Source: Coemansia sp. RSA 1804
Taxonomy: Eukaryota; Kickxellomycota; Kickxellomycetes; Kickxellales; Kickxellaceae
Reading direction: 5' to 3'
Length of the DNA: 43,810 nucleotides
Assembly: GCA_027578815.1 (NCBI GenBank)
Contig: JANBTH010000057.1
Location: forward strand, 1 to 43,810
Shown here: positions 19,457 to 29,199 of the stretch, piece by piece
Numbering within the stretch: the stretch's first letter is position 1
How the letters are laid out: each line of letters begins with the position of its first letter
The notes under the pieces: model-generated
What the model was told of the DNA's origin: nothing
What the model saw: only the letters and a program-made list of their open reading frames with translations
Database searches by the model: none
Made by a program: the position numbers and the translations under genes

Positions 19457-19681
19457 ATGGCAATCGTACTTTGCAGACTAGGATGTTCCACATACTGTAA
19501 AGGTTGTGGGGAAGTATCACTTGTGCAATGTAGAGGGTTAAAGGAACACCTGTGTATTAAAACCAATTTTTTTGGATGCAGTGTTCAGAATTGTGCTAAA
19601 GTAAATACCTATAGAGGTAGTGATTATGAAATAAACACAAGACGCAATGATTTGTTAAAGGCACTGAATGCAAAAAAGTAA
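19457..19681 (+). CDS. Possible Cys-rich small protein, 74 aa
   Basis: ATG at 19457, TAA at 19679. Eight cysteines lie in the first 46 residues, with spacing such as CRLGCSTYCKGC and CSVQNC, followed by a charged tail RRNDLLKALNAKK. No signal peptide, so a metal-binding fold is more likely than a secreted disulfide protein. I do not recognise it. It could be an exon or a relic in the AT-rich block. Confidence 0.3.
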   Translation: MAIVLCRLGCSTYCKGCGEVSLVQCRGLKEHLCIKTNFFGCSVQNCAKVNTYRGSDYEINTRRNDLLKALNAKK

Positions 19682-20252
19682 GAAATTGTTAACAGCTGTG
19701 TTTACAGAAGTTTAACAATCACTGTTGACATAAAGATGCAAAGATCTACTGGACTTCCAAAAGGTGTAATAGTTCTTTGTGTTCTTATGTCTTCAGGATT
19801 GTTGCATTTATCACAAGCAAGATATAGATAAGTAGCTTTTATCATTGAATAAATACAGTAGCCGTTGATATAATACACTTTGGTATTGGTTATAACTAGA
19901 AACTACAAACAGCTACCAAAGGATACTGGCTTTTTACATGCATTTTTGTCAGTTCAAATTTCTAGTGCTGGGTAAATGCATATTGGGTTTATAAGAGGCT
20001 TCACCTACTAAAGTCTAGCGACCTTAGCACTCGGTTATGATGACCAAAGTAAAGACAGTGTGAATTTATTGACAAGTCAGGCTTTATGGCTTGCTTACCA
20101 CTTGCAGTTTCTTTTTTTTAATTTCTGTTTCTCTGTTTATTTCTTAGTTGGTTCAGCTTTTACTTCAATATGTCTATTTTCTCTCTCATTTATTTGTCAT
20201 TACAAAATAAAAACTATAAAAAAATCAGCAGCAAATTGAGATATGGAAAGCC

Positions 20253-20273
20253 AGACATGTGTCAGTCATGTCT
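20253..20273. repeat. Short inverted repeat AGACATG / CATGTCT
   Basis: Seven-base perfect dyad with a seven-base spacer, about 485 bases upstream of HUL5. Could be a binding site for a dimeric factor; may be chance in AT-rich DNA. Confidence 0.4.
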
Positions 20274-20757
20274 GTATGTGGAGATTTCCTTAAACGAATC
20301 TCTAATTCTGGCAACTATTCAGCCGATTGCCGAGTAGATTTATAATTAAGTGCTAATATTTAATTATATTCCATAGTATCTCCTTACATGTATATAGACA
20401 TTCTGCAGTGGATCTAATCTGCCGTGACAAGCGTGTCATTTTCACATATTTTCTCAGATATGAAAGAGTAAGCCATGTTAGTTGTGGCACTGACAGCTTT
20501 AGCGTCATAATCTGATATACTTTGATTTACTTTCTTGGGTGGTAAAATATCTCTTCAATGGATGATGGTTACGTAATCATCAGCACTGATGTGATTCATG
20601 CGCGGTATTTATTGCACTGTATCATTTATTAGCCTGCATTTGTTTTTTTTCTGTCCATCGCTCGCCAATTTCTCTTTTCCACTATTTTCGTTGCTAATTT
20701 CCTCTCCTTTATTAATATTTTTATTTTCTCTTCAAAAGTTCAACAGTCAATCTAAAA

Positions 20758-23700
20758 ATGTTTGGCTTCCAGGGCGATTTTAGAAAACAGCGCAACATTA
20801 ATCTCGGCGGAAATCGTCGGAATGGTGCTGCTCGCTCAAACACACAATCCGTTCTTAATAAAGCACACGAGGAAAGAGAAAAACGAGAGCAAGAGCGTCG
20901 TAAGCAAAAGGCAGCTACGTTTATCCAGCACTTTATTAGTGGGCATCAAGACACTGCAAAATGGAGGCACCAGATGCGCTGCTCCCTTGATCTTTCTTGC
21001 CTTGACGTTGTCTCGCCGCAGAAACTTGATGCTCTATACTTGACGTTATTGGATTTTGTATCGTACTACAACGGCTCCGCACAGGATGTTGATACACACA
21101 ACCATATCCTGCACCTGCTTTTTGATACCGATGCAAACTCTGCCGGGAACAGGAGCTTGTCAAGATACAGCCAAATTGTATCTTTACTGGCATTGCAGCA
21201 TGACAGTCCGTTGAGTGTAAGCAGTCAGAAATGGGCACAGCTTTTGTCAAAGCTTCTTGGAGCGCCTATGAAAATCAGATACAACCGCAGTGGAGATAAC
21301 GCACAGCAGATAGACGCACCGATGCTGCTGAACAGCATTCTACAGGCATCTACTATATATAACAAAAGATCTAACTCTCAAACTGACAACAACCGCATGG
21401 AATTTGCCGAGTGTCTGTTGACGAGCCTTGTTGTTTCGCACAAGCTGTACCCGTTTCTTGCAAGATGCATAAGTACTTCAAAGAGACACGCAGGCGACAA
21501 CACCGCAGAGCTTGCCATAAATGTTAGTGTTCTACCGATGGCTTTTACTTCGCTCAAAGACCAAGCGGTGACTTGTTTTGCCCAGTGGATCCTATCTATT
21601 CCGGGACTTCCTACAAAGATTGGAGTTCGTGGAGTCACCAGCCTTTCCCGAGCGCATGTCCCATGGGGTGCTCTAGCAAGGAGTGTAAAAAGGGTGGCTG
21701 AAACGTGGCACCAGAATCTGCAGCGCGATTCCGGGTTTGTCGATGAGATTGCACAGTCTGTGATATTCGAGAAGAAACCAAGCAGCAGCATTTCCCTGCC
21801 CCTTGTAGCAATCAGCATGCTTGGGAACCTCACCGCATTTGTGTTGCCACAGTTGTCGCACACAGTAAAGCCAACAACAGAATCAGCAGACATTGACATG
21901 TCGTTTATTGACGCGTGTGCCGCGTGTGCACGTACTGTACCCGTATGCGACCTTTTTGAGCCAAAGAAGACGCTCAGCACGGCCGACACCACTGGTTATA
22001 ACCTTGTGAGAGCGGTTGATCCGCTGGCCCTAAAGTGGCTGAATAGCGCTTTTTCGACGCAGGTTCTTAGACTACTGGTAGACGCTAGTTGCCATGGCGG
22101 CAGCACATATAGCTCGACAGCAGAGGAGCTTCTACTAATGTTTATCCAACGGTGGGGCGTGACTATAAACCGTGCAGTAGTTGACAACATCTTCCAGGCC
22201 GTTGACATCCGCACAATTGGCTGGAGAGCGGTTCTCGAGGATCAAAAGTTTGTTGAGGACTTTGCTGGCGCGTATGTAACTGTGCGGATAATAAAGGGAC
22301 ACAATCTTGTAAAGTTCCAACTGCTCTGCGAGTTGCTAAATCGCCAGCTCCAGAGCATTGGCGACGACGAGCTGTTTTCACAGGGAAGGTCACTGCATGT
22401 GGATGAAATCAAGATAGCTGCGCGGATCTGTCGTAATATTGCGTTTGCACTTTACTGGTCGCAGGAGACTTCGGGCGCACTGGTGCACTTGAGGGAGATT
22501 TCGGCCGAGTTGACAAGACAGCTGTTTGTTCGTGACATGAGACACAAATTTGTGGATGAAAAATTCTGGCTTATGCCGCCATCGTTGCTGGACATATCGT
22601 CGTTTGCCGATACAGTCGTCGAGGATCCGATGTTTCTGCCGGACGGCAGCAGCGCCGAGGATGGAGGCTCAGATGACAGCGACAGCGACATGTACTCGGA
22701 CGAATCAGACGCAGACTCTGACGATGTCACATCGGCACTTGCTTCTGCTAGCACCTCTCGAGGCGCACATGCACCAAACTCGCAGTTTGGTCGGCTGGTG
22801 AACACCTATTCGCAGATTGCTCATAAGAGACAGGGACATATTGGCAGAACTGTTATCACTCCGCGCATTGCTGTTCTGAAGAACATTCCCTTTGTTGTGC
22901 CGTTTAACGACCGTGTGCGCTTGTTCCACGCACTTGTAAACAGAGATCGTGCTAGTATTGGCCTGGCTTCGTTGGGAGATGGCATGAATGCTAGTCCGTA
23001 TGGCAGATTCCCATCCACACATGCGACTATTAGGCGTGGCCATGTATTTGACGACGGATTCCACGCGCTCTATCCGGTTCTTAGCGGGCGACCCGTGAGT
23101 GAAGTCCAACAACAGCAAGAGCAAGAGCAACAACGCGCAGGGCCATTCAGTCAACAAGTAAGTGGAAGAAACATTGCAAACAGAGCAGCATCAGAAGCGG
23201 CGCAAACAGCGCCTAGACAGAACTTGCCTCTCTCCGCGCCAGATGAACAGCAGCGGCCCATCGCACATGTGCAAGTGCCTGGGAGCCGTGGATTTGATAT
23301 CGTGTCGTGGCCCTTTGAGCAGAACATGGCTCAGGGCTGGAGTGGGAGCTCGGCTGGAGACATGCTAGATCCCAATGATCCATTTGAGTTTGCACGACGT
23401 GCTGGGAGTCAAGCAGCAGCCATGCAGACCATGGCAAGCCTTGGCAGGCTCGACAGAGCGACCCGAATCAATATATTCAAGCAGCGCATGCAAATTGAGT
23501 TTGAGGACCGGTATGGAATGCCCGAGGCAGGAATCGACGGCGGCGGGCTGTTCAAGGAGTTCTTGACAAGCCTTATTCAAGAGGCATTCAGCCCGCAGAT
23601 GGATTTGTTTAGCGAGACCAGACAGAACAGTCTGTACCCAAGTCCCAATGCGGTCACCCAGGGCGACAGCGCGAAGAGCAGGGCGTTGACGCTGGAGAAG

Positions 23701-24597
23701 TTTGAGTTTCTGGGAGCAGTGATTGGGAAGGCTCTTTACGAGGGCGTGCTGGTTGACGTGCCGTTTGCGCAGTTCTTCATTGGCGAGTGTCTGAACCAGC
23801 TGCCCGGGTTCAACGATCTCCCAACGCTTGACGAGGACCTGTATCGTGGGCTTGTTGCGCTAAAGAACTACCAGGTCACCGAAACGCAGCCCAGGGCAAG
23901 TGGAGGTAGCAGTGGCGGCAGGTTTGATGGCGCTGACGAAGAGGACGAGATATACAGGGTCTTTGGGCTGGACTTTACGGTCACCGTCAACACGCGAGAC
24001 GGCACCGCTCCACGGACCGTTCCGCTGGTTCCCAAGGGCGAGACGGTCAAAGTGACGGCTCAGAACAGACTGCTCTATCTGGACCTCATCGCGCAGTACA
24101 AGCTCGTCAAGCAGATCGAGGCGCCAACGCGGGCGTTCATGGCGGGCCTGCACGCCATTGTCCCGCCGGTTTGGCTGCGGCTGCTGTTTGCGTCGCCGCT
24201 GGAGCTGTCGCGGCTGCTGTGCGGCGATTCCGGTGCCATCGACGTGGCCGACTGGAAACGCAACACCGTCTACGAGGGCGCGTACCGCGAGCAAGGCAGC
24301 AGCCACCCGACGATCGTTGCGTTCTGGGACGCTGTGGAAAACAGGTTCAGCGAGACCCAGCGCCGCAAGCTATGCAAGTTCGCCACGAGCTGCGAGCGTC
24401 CGCCGCTCCTGGGCTTTGCCGAGCTCAACCCCCGGTTCTGCATCAGCGGCACCAGCGTCGAGGAAGAGAGGTCCCGTCTGCCGAGCGCGTCCACCTGCGT
24501 CAATCTCCTCAAGATGCCGCCGTACGGCTCGCCCCGGATCCTCTGGGACAAGCTAACAACGGCAATCGAATCCAACTCTGGGTTCCTTCTGTCTTAA
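20758..24597 (+). CDS. HUL5: HECT E3 ubiquitin ligase, Hul5/UBE3C family
   Basis: Single-exon protein of 1279 residues. The N-terminus MFGFQGDFRKQRNINLGG followed by a KAHEEREKREQERRKQKAATFIQHFI helix is the Hul5/UBE3C signature, with an IQ-like motif at about 50-70. A long helical middle has an acidic Asp/Ser stretch near 632-660 and a Gln-rich linker near 782-795. The HECT domain spans about 900-1279 (RINIFKQRMQIEFEDRYG; DGGGLFKEFL), with catalytic Cys1247 in STCVNLLKMPPY and the usual short C-terminal tail. The family works with the proteasome, extending ubiquitin chains on stalled substrates and misfolded cytosolic proteins. Convergent with the eL8 gene, with about 200 bases between and an AATAAA at 24737. 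Confidence 0.93.
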   Translation: MFGFQGDFRKQRNINLGGNRRNGAARSNTQSVLNKAHEEREKREQERRKQKAATFIQHFISGHQDTAKWRHQMRCSLDLSCLDVVSPQKLDALYLTLLDFVSYYNGSAQDVDTHNHILHLLFDTDANSAGNRSLSRYSQIVSLLALQHDSPLSVSSQKWAQLLSKLLGAPMKIRYNRSGDNAQQIDAPMLLNSILQASTIYNKRSNSQTDNNRMEFAECLLTSLVVSHKLYPFLARCISTSKRHAGDNTAELAINVSVLPMAFTSLKDQAVTCFAQWILSIPGLPTKIGVRGVTSLSRAHVPWGALARSVKRVAETWHQNLQRDSGFVDEIAQSVIFEKKPSSSISLPLVAISMLGNLTAFVLPQLSHTVKPTTESADIDMSFIDACAACARTVPVCDLFEPKKTLSTADTTGYNLVRAVDPLALKWLNSAFSTQVLRLLVDASCHGGSTYSSTAEELLLMFIQRWGVTINRAVVDNIFQAVDIRTIGWRAVLEDQKFVEDFAGAYVTVRIIKGHNLVKFQLLCELLNRQLQSIGDDELFSQGRSLHVDEIKIAARICRNIAFALYWSQETSGALVHLREISAELTRQLFVRDMRHKFVDEKFWLMPPSLLDISSFADTVVEDPMFLPDGSSAEDGGSDDSDSDMYSDESDADSDDVTSALASASTSRGAHAPNSQFGRLVNTYSQIAHKRQGHIGRTVITPRIAVLKNIPFVVPFNDRVRLFHALVNRDRASIGLASLGDGMNASPYGRFPSTHATIRRGHVFDDGFHALYPVLSGRPVSEVQQQQEQEQQRAGPFSQQVSGRNIANRAASEAAQTAPRQNLPLSAPDEQQRPIAHVQVPGSRGFDIVSWPFEQNMAQGWSGSSAGDMLDPNDPFEFARRAGSQAAAMQTMASLGRLDRATRINIFKQRMQIEFEDRYGMPEAGIDGGGLFKEFLTSLIQEAFSPQMDLFSETRQNSLYPSPNAVTQGDSAKSRALTLEKFEFLGAVIGKALYEGVLVDVPFAQFFIGECLNQLPGFNDLPTLDEDLYRGLVALKNYQVTETQPRASGGSSGGRFDGADEEDEIYRVFGLDFTVTVNTRDGTAPRTVPLVPKGETVKVTAQNRLLYLDLIAQYKLVKQIEAPTRAFMAGLHAIVPPVWLRLLFASPLELSRLLCGDSGAIDVADWKRNTVYEGAYREQGSSHPTIVAFWDAVENRFSETQRRKLCKFATSCERPPLLGFAELNPRFCISGTSVEEERSRLPSASTCVNLLKMPPYGSPRILWDKLTTAIESNSGFLLS

Positions 24598-24806
24598 AGA
24601 TATAGATTATGACTTTTGGCATTTGCAGCACGTAAAGAGAATGAGTTTTGCTTGTATTTATTTTGTAATAACATGTAAGCGCAGAAGGGGGAGCGAGACG
24701 GAGCTTAACTGGGGAATAGAGAGAAGTTTTATACAAAATAAAGGGCAAGCAAACAGAATAAACGAAAGCAACTAAGTGTTTCCTACATTTCGTTTACATT
24801 TTTTCT

Positions 24807-26051
24807 TTACTTCAGCTTGACCTGGCGAGCCTCGGCGGCCTCGCGCTTGGTGGTCTTGGCAACGGACTTGGAGCCCATGATACCACCACCCCAGGTGCGG
24901 CGGACGTCCTCCTTGTCGGCAAAGTTGGCGTTGGCAGCCGAGACGAGCGAAGCAAGCGCCTGCTTGTCCTCGGGCTTGACGTCAACGAGCGCAAGGGCGG
25001 TGGCGGTCTTCTGGTGGACGACGGTGCCAAGACGGGCCTTGCCCTTGACGATGCAGTAGGGGACACCCATCTTGCGGCAGAGGGCGGGGAGCCAGATGAC
25101 GATCTATTAGAGTACAGTTTATACAAGCGAGGTGGAATTTGCCAAATGCGAATGCAAAGTCCTCCCGAAAAATGGATTCACAAAGAGATTGTGGAGTATG
25201 GTTAGTTACATAAATATACACGCATTGTTGCTTACCTTTTCCCTTCCAGCAACAGCAAAAGAAAGAAGGGAATGAAAAGAAGCGGGTCATTCGAAATGAG
25301 CCATGCTAAATTTCCTCATTCCATTCTTCTCATGCGTGCTTCTGGCTTTGAAAAAAGCTTGTAAAACTCTTCCCAAAACTTCCTTGCACGACGGAACTGT
25401 GCAGAGGAGCATGGGGAGGAGTAGGGAAAATGGGTCATCGCACAAATGCCTCATGCGGGCAGCATCAGTCAACTAAGACAGATGCCACCCACACGAAAAA
25501 GCAAATGTACTAGTCATTGCCGACAAACACATGGATTTGTCACAGAACTTTACCTCAATGGGGTCAACGTCATTGGCAATGACAACAAGCTGGGCCTTCT
25601 TGGATTCGACAAGCGAGGTAATGTGGTTGATACCGTACTTGACGACCGAGGGCTTCTCGGACTCCTGCTGCTTCTGGCCGGCAGCAACCTTCTCGGCCTG
25701 GGCGGTCAGGCGGGTCTTCTTCTCCTGCTTGGTCTCGGGGCGGTACTTGGACAGGAGCTTGAACAGCTGGACGGCGGTGTTGCGGTCGGCGGTCTGCGTG
25801 AACTGGTTGATGGCCGGGGGGACCTTCAGGCGCATGCGCAGGATCTTGCGCTGGCGCTGGAGGAGCACGTACTTGGGCCACTTGACGAAGCGGGTCAGGT
25901 CGGCGCGTGGCTGGATGTCCTGGCCGATGCCGAAGGAGCGTGGGCGGCGCTCAAACAGCGGCTCGGTGGTCTTGTCCTTGCCGGCCTTGGTGTTGCGGAC
26001 GTTGTAGGGCAGAGCGGCAACCTTGCGCTTGGCGGTCTTCTGGGGAGCCAT
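24807..26051 (-). CDS. RPL8: Large-subunit ribosomal protein eL8 (L7a/L8), two exons
   Basis: Exon 1 is 26051-25554 and exon 2 25103-24807. The phase-0 junction joins ...NDVDPIE to IVIWLPALCRKMGVPYC, exactly the family sequence, giving 264 residues. Landmarks are the N-terminal PLFERRPRSFGIGQDIQP, the L7Ae/L30e RNA-binding fold around KPSVVKYGINHITSLVE to GVPYCIVKGKARLG, and the C-terminal RRTWGGGIMGSKS. eL8 binds kink-turn rRNA in the 60S subunit. The gene is divergent to the aconitase gene and has one of the few introns here, as is usual for ribosomal protein genes in intron-poor fungi. Confidence 0.95.
25104..25553 (-). other. Intron of the eL8 gene (450 nt)
   Basis: GTAAAG donor at 25553 and CTAATAG acceptor ending at 25104. 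A GTAACTAAC branch-like sequence lies about 100 bases before the acceptor. I looked for a C/D box snoRNA, which some L7a genes host, and found no convincing C/D pair. Confidence 0.9.
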
Positions 26052-26588
26052 TGTCTGATCGATGGATGTTCCTTTTTTTCAGTCTTTGGATCCTAGGGAG
26101 GAATGGATGCGACTTGCTCAAGAACAGAAAAAGCGATAAAGCAAAGGTGGAATGGAGGAGAGAGGAAGGATTCGCTTTTGTCTTGTCGCTCTCTGGATGC
26201 GCTAATATCGTCCTGCTGTCTCTGGTTCTGTTTTTTCGTGTCGAATCCATTCAGCACTGGTTTTTCCATGCGTTGACGAAAAAAAAAGTAAAAAAAAATT
26301 TGTCGCTCGGTTCGACTCGCTCACGAATCGGCGCGATCAAGGGCAAAAGCCCTTTTTGATTAACGAGCCGCCGTTTTTGGGATTGGTACCTGAAATTGGC
26401 AGCGGATTGTCTCTTCTCCGTTATTCCGGCTCAACTGTAACTTTTTTCTTTATCTTCAAACAGCCAAAGATCAGTTGAGATTTTTTTACTTCCTTTTTTT
26501 GCTCTCATCTGCCAACGACTCCCTCTTTCCTTGTTTGTGTCTGGATAATAGCAAGGTGTTGAACATATAATCTACAGTCATATACACA
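26052..26588. promoter_or_regulatory. Divergent promoter region, eL8 / aconitase
   Basis: No gene. Contains A-tracts at 26278-26300, an AAGGGC-AAAA-GCCCTT dyad near 26339-26355, and a pyrimidine-rich stretch leading to the aconitase start. No confident factor site. Confidence 0.45.
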
Positions 26589-29009
26589 ATGTTCCGGCAG
26601 AAGGCCATCAGCTCGGCGTTTCGACATTACGCATCAGCCGCAGCAGCGGCGTCCAAAGGCGGGCCACAGCCACGGGCATCGGTGCCCGACTACGGACTGT
26701 TTGCCAGCCGCCTGGCAAAGGCACGGGCCACGATTCTCGAGGGCAAACCGCTGGCGCTGGCGCAGAAGATCTTGTACGCACATCTGCACGACGTAAGTAA
26801 AATGACGAGCGCACCAGTCCCCGGAGAGACTTATCTGAAGCTGTCGCCCGACCGCGTGGCAATGCAGGACGCATCGGCTCAGATGGCGATTCTCCAGTTC
26901 ATGCTGTCTGGGATGAACCAGACGGCGGTGCCGACGTCGATCCACTGCGACCATCTGGTGGAGGCGTACGAGGGCGCAGATCTGGACGTTGCGCGTAGCT
27001 GGCAGACCAGTCGCGAGATCTACGAGTTCCTGCAGGCGGCTTCGGAAAAGTACGGAATTGCGTTCTGGAGACCCGGGAGCGGAATCATCCACCAGCTGGT
27101 GCTGGAGAACTACGCGGCGCCCGGCACGCTGATGCTGGGCACCGACTCGCACACGCCCAACGCTGGGGGGCTGGGCATGCTGGCGATTGGCGTGGGCGGT
27201 GCTGACGCTGTTGACGCAATGGCGGCGATTCCGTGGGAGCTCAAGGCGCCGCGCGTGCTGGGTGTGCATCTGCGCGGCTCGCTGCATCGGTGGGGAAGTC
27301 CCAAGGACGTGATTCTGGAGCTTGCCGGCAAGCTGACTGTGCGCGGCGGCACCGGATACATCGTCGAGTACTTTGGCCAGGGCGTGGAGTCGCTTTCGTG
27401 CACGGGCATGGCCACCATCTGCAACATGGGTGCCGAGGTTGGTGCCACGACGTCGGTGTTCCCGTACACAGACTCGATGGCGCGGTATCTGGCGGCCACT
27501 AAACGCGCCGATATCGCAGAAGCTGCTGGTGCGCAGCGCGCCTCGTACCTAACGGCTGATCCGGAGGTGGTTGCTGATCCGGCCATGTTCTACGACGAGA
27601 TCGTGGAGATTGATCTCGACAAGCTGGAGCCCGGCTACAACGGCCCAGCCACGCCCGACCTGCACACGTCGCGGTCGCTGATGGCCAAGGCTGTGGCTGA
27701 CCAGGGCTGGAACGACAACGTTAGTGCTGCGCTCATTGGATCGTGCACAAACTCGTCGTACCAGGATCTGTCGCGCGCAGCATCGCTTGCCAGACAGGCG
27801 TCGGCACGCGGTGTGCGTGTGGCCAAGGGAACCGAGTTCCTGGTCAGTCCCGGCAGCGAGCAGATCAGGGCCACCATGGAGCGTGAAGGCATCCAGAAGG
27901 CCTTCGAGGACATTGGCGCCAAGGTGCTGGCCAACGCCTGCGGTCCGTGCATCGGCCAGTGGAACAGAGACGAAAACCCGCTGGTCAAGACACGCGCCAC
28001 CAACTCTATCGTGTCCAGCTTCAACCGCAACTTCCGTGCACGCAACGACGGAAACCCGAACACAATGAACTTTTTGACGTCGCCCGAGATGGTGCTTGCC
28101 GCGGCGCTCAGCGGCCGTCTGTCGTTCAATCCGCTGACCGATGCGCTGCGGGACGCCCAGGGCAACGAGTTCCGGCTGGAGCCGCCTACTGGAGACGAGC
28201 TGCCACACGACGGATACGCGGCCGGACGCGACGAGTACCAGCCGCTTCTGCGCCACGACCCTGCCAAGGACATTCCGATTTCGCAGTCGTCCACGCGGCT
28301 GCAGACCCTTGCACCCTTTGCTCCGTGGGACGGCGGCGAGTTTGCTGACACGCGCGTGCTGGTTGTGGTGAAGGGTAAATGCACCACCGACCACATCTCC
28401 GCCGCCGGCAAATGGCTCAAGTACAAGGGCCATCTGGAGAACCTCGCGCGCAACACGCTCATCGGTGCTGCTAACGCCGCCATGGATGGTCAGGTCAATG
28501 TTGTGCGTAACGCCGTGTCTGGTCTTGAGCCCGCACAGGGCACGATCCCCGACGTCGCCGCAGCCTACAAGACCGCTGGCATCCCGTGGCTGGTCGTCGC
28601 CGACTACAACTACGGCGAGGGCTCGGCGCGCGAACACGCTGCCATGCAGCCGCGCTTCCTGGGCTGCAACATGGTTGTTGCGCGGTCGTTTGCTCGGATC
28701 CACGAAACCAACCTCAAGAAGCAGGGCGTCCTGCCGCTTGTCTTTGCGAATCCCGGCGCCGACTACTCTATCTTCACCACCGATCCGCATCAGCTTGTGG
28801 TGCGTACCGAGGGCGTCGAAACTCTCAATGAGCACCACACCGTAGTCTGGCTGGTCGTTGACCGCGTAGTGGATGGTGCCACTGTCGAGTCCCACAAAAT
28901 TGAGTGCAACCACACCATGAGTGCCGACCAGATTGCTTGGTTCAAGGCTGGGAGCGCCCTCAATCTGATTGCTTCACAGCAACAGGAGCAGAACCAGAAG
29001 CGGAATTAA
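26589..29009 (+). CDS. Mitochondrial aconitase family hydratase (Aco1/Aco2-like)
   Basis: 806 residues. The N-terminus is rich in Arg, Ala and Ser without acids (MFRQKAISSAFRHYASAAAA), a typical mitochondrial presequence. The Fe-S ligands are Cys386 (GSCTNSSYQD), Cys451 and Cys454 (ACGPCIGQW). Active-site stretches include TSIHCDHL, GTDSHTPNAGG, FNRNFRARND and KGKCTTDHISAAG, and it ends with the swivel domain GEGSAREHAA, FARIHETNLKKQG and QIAWFKAGSAL. It interconverts citrate and isocitrate, or in Aco2 types acts in lysine synthesis. Residue 680 is Ala where Aco1-type enzymes have the second Ser of GEGSSREH. Several acidic residues near its N-terminus differ from Aco1. Collinear with the family, so the GTAAGT at 26794 is not used as a donor. 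Confidence 0.9.
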   Translation: MFRQKAISSAFRHYASAAAAASKGGPQPRASVPDYGLFASRLAKARATILEGKPLALAQKILYAHLHDVSKMTSAPVPGETYLKLSPDRVAMQDASAQMAILQFMLSGMNQTAVPTSIHCDHLVEAYEGADLDVARSWQTSREIYEFLQAASEKYGIAFWRPGSGIIHQLVLENYAAPGTLMLGTDSHTPNAGGLGMLAIGVGGADAVDAMAAIPWELKAPRVLGVHLRGSLHRWGSPKDVILELAGKLTVRGGTGYIVEYFGQGVESLSCTGMATICNMGAEVGATTSVFPYTDSMARYLAATKRADIAEAAGAQRASYLTADPEVVADPAMFYDEIVEIDLDKLEPGYNGPATPDLHTSRSLMAKAVADQGWNDNVSAALIGSCTNSSYQDLSRAASLARQASARGVRVAKGTEFLVSPGSEQIRATMEREGIQKAFEDIGAKVLANACGPCIGQWNRDENPLVKTRATNSIVSSFNRNFRARNDGNPNTMNFLTSPEMVLAAALSGRLSFNPLTDALRDAQGNEFRLEPPTGDELPHDGYAAGRDEYQPLLRHDPAKDIPISQSSTRLQTLAPFAPWDGGEFADTRVLVVVKGKCTTDHISAAGKWLKYKGHLENLARNTLIGAANAAMDGQVNVVRNAVSGLEPAQGTIPDVAAAYKTAGIPWLVVADYNYGEGSAREHAAMQPRFLGCNMVVARSFARIHETNLKKQGVLPLVFANPGADYSIFTTDPHQLVVRTEGVETLNEHHTVVWLVVDRVVDGATVESHKIECNHTMSADQIAWFKAGSALNLIASQQQEQNQKRN

Positions 29010-29183
29010 TAAGGGATAATGGGAAAGACGCCTAGTCATTTGGCGCAAGAATGGCCCTTTGTTGTTTTTATTGATTCCGCCGCTATTATGCTTGTAATGG
29101 CCGTATTTAGCCTTGGCCGCCTTCTTTTCTTCTTTAGTCTTGGAATTATTTGATGATTGTTCGTGAATAGAACCACGAACCAT
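28974..29183 (-). CDS. Possible small basic protein, 69 aa, overlapping the aconitase 3' end
   Basis: ATG at 29183, stop TGA at 28974-28976. The first 45 residues are hydrophilic and balanced (MVRGSIHEQSSN, then TKEEKKAAKAKYGHYKHNSG). The last part is Leu-rich because it is read off the aconitase coding strand, overlapping it by 36 bases. The MVRG start and KEEKKAAKAK centre suggest a real peptide, but I do not recognise it. Confidence 0.3.
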   Translation of the reverse strand: MVRGSIHEQSSNNSKTKEEKKAAKAKYGHYKHNSGGINKNNKGPFLRQMTRRLSHYPLLIPLLVLLLLL

Positions 29184-29199
29184 CTTGAACAATATCTAA

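Larger units (their letters stand above)
15683..20757. other. AT-rich gene-poor block of about 5 kb
   Basis: Markedly AT-rich, no ORF with a recognisable domain. Within it I support a tandem family of tiny minus-strand ORFs at 16948-18346 with their promoters, plus weak ORFs at 16062-16259 and 19457-19681. The rest, including 18.6-19.4 kb and 19.7-20.6 kb, shows only A/T runs, small dyads and the HUL5 promoter. I saw no tRNA or rRNA gene and no recognisable transposase or reverse transcriptase. Confidence 0.6.

Noticed and set aside
25104..25553. C/D box snoRNA in the eL8 intron
   Set aside because: A GCGATGA and a CTGATG are present, but no matching D box with terminal stem at a usual distance.
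26300..26320. GGTTCGACTCG, close to a tRNA B box upstream of aconitase
   Set aside because: No T-stem pairing and no cloverleaf around it.
26794..26800. GTAAGT donor-like sequence inside the aconitase gene
   Set aside because: The protein is collinear with the aconitase family across this point, so no intron is needed.
27549..28913. 454-residue ORF antisense to aconitase
   Set aside because: Shadow reading opposite a clear aconitase; no recognisable motif.
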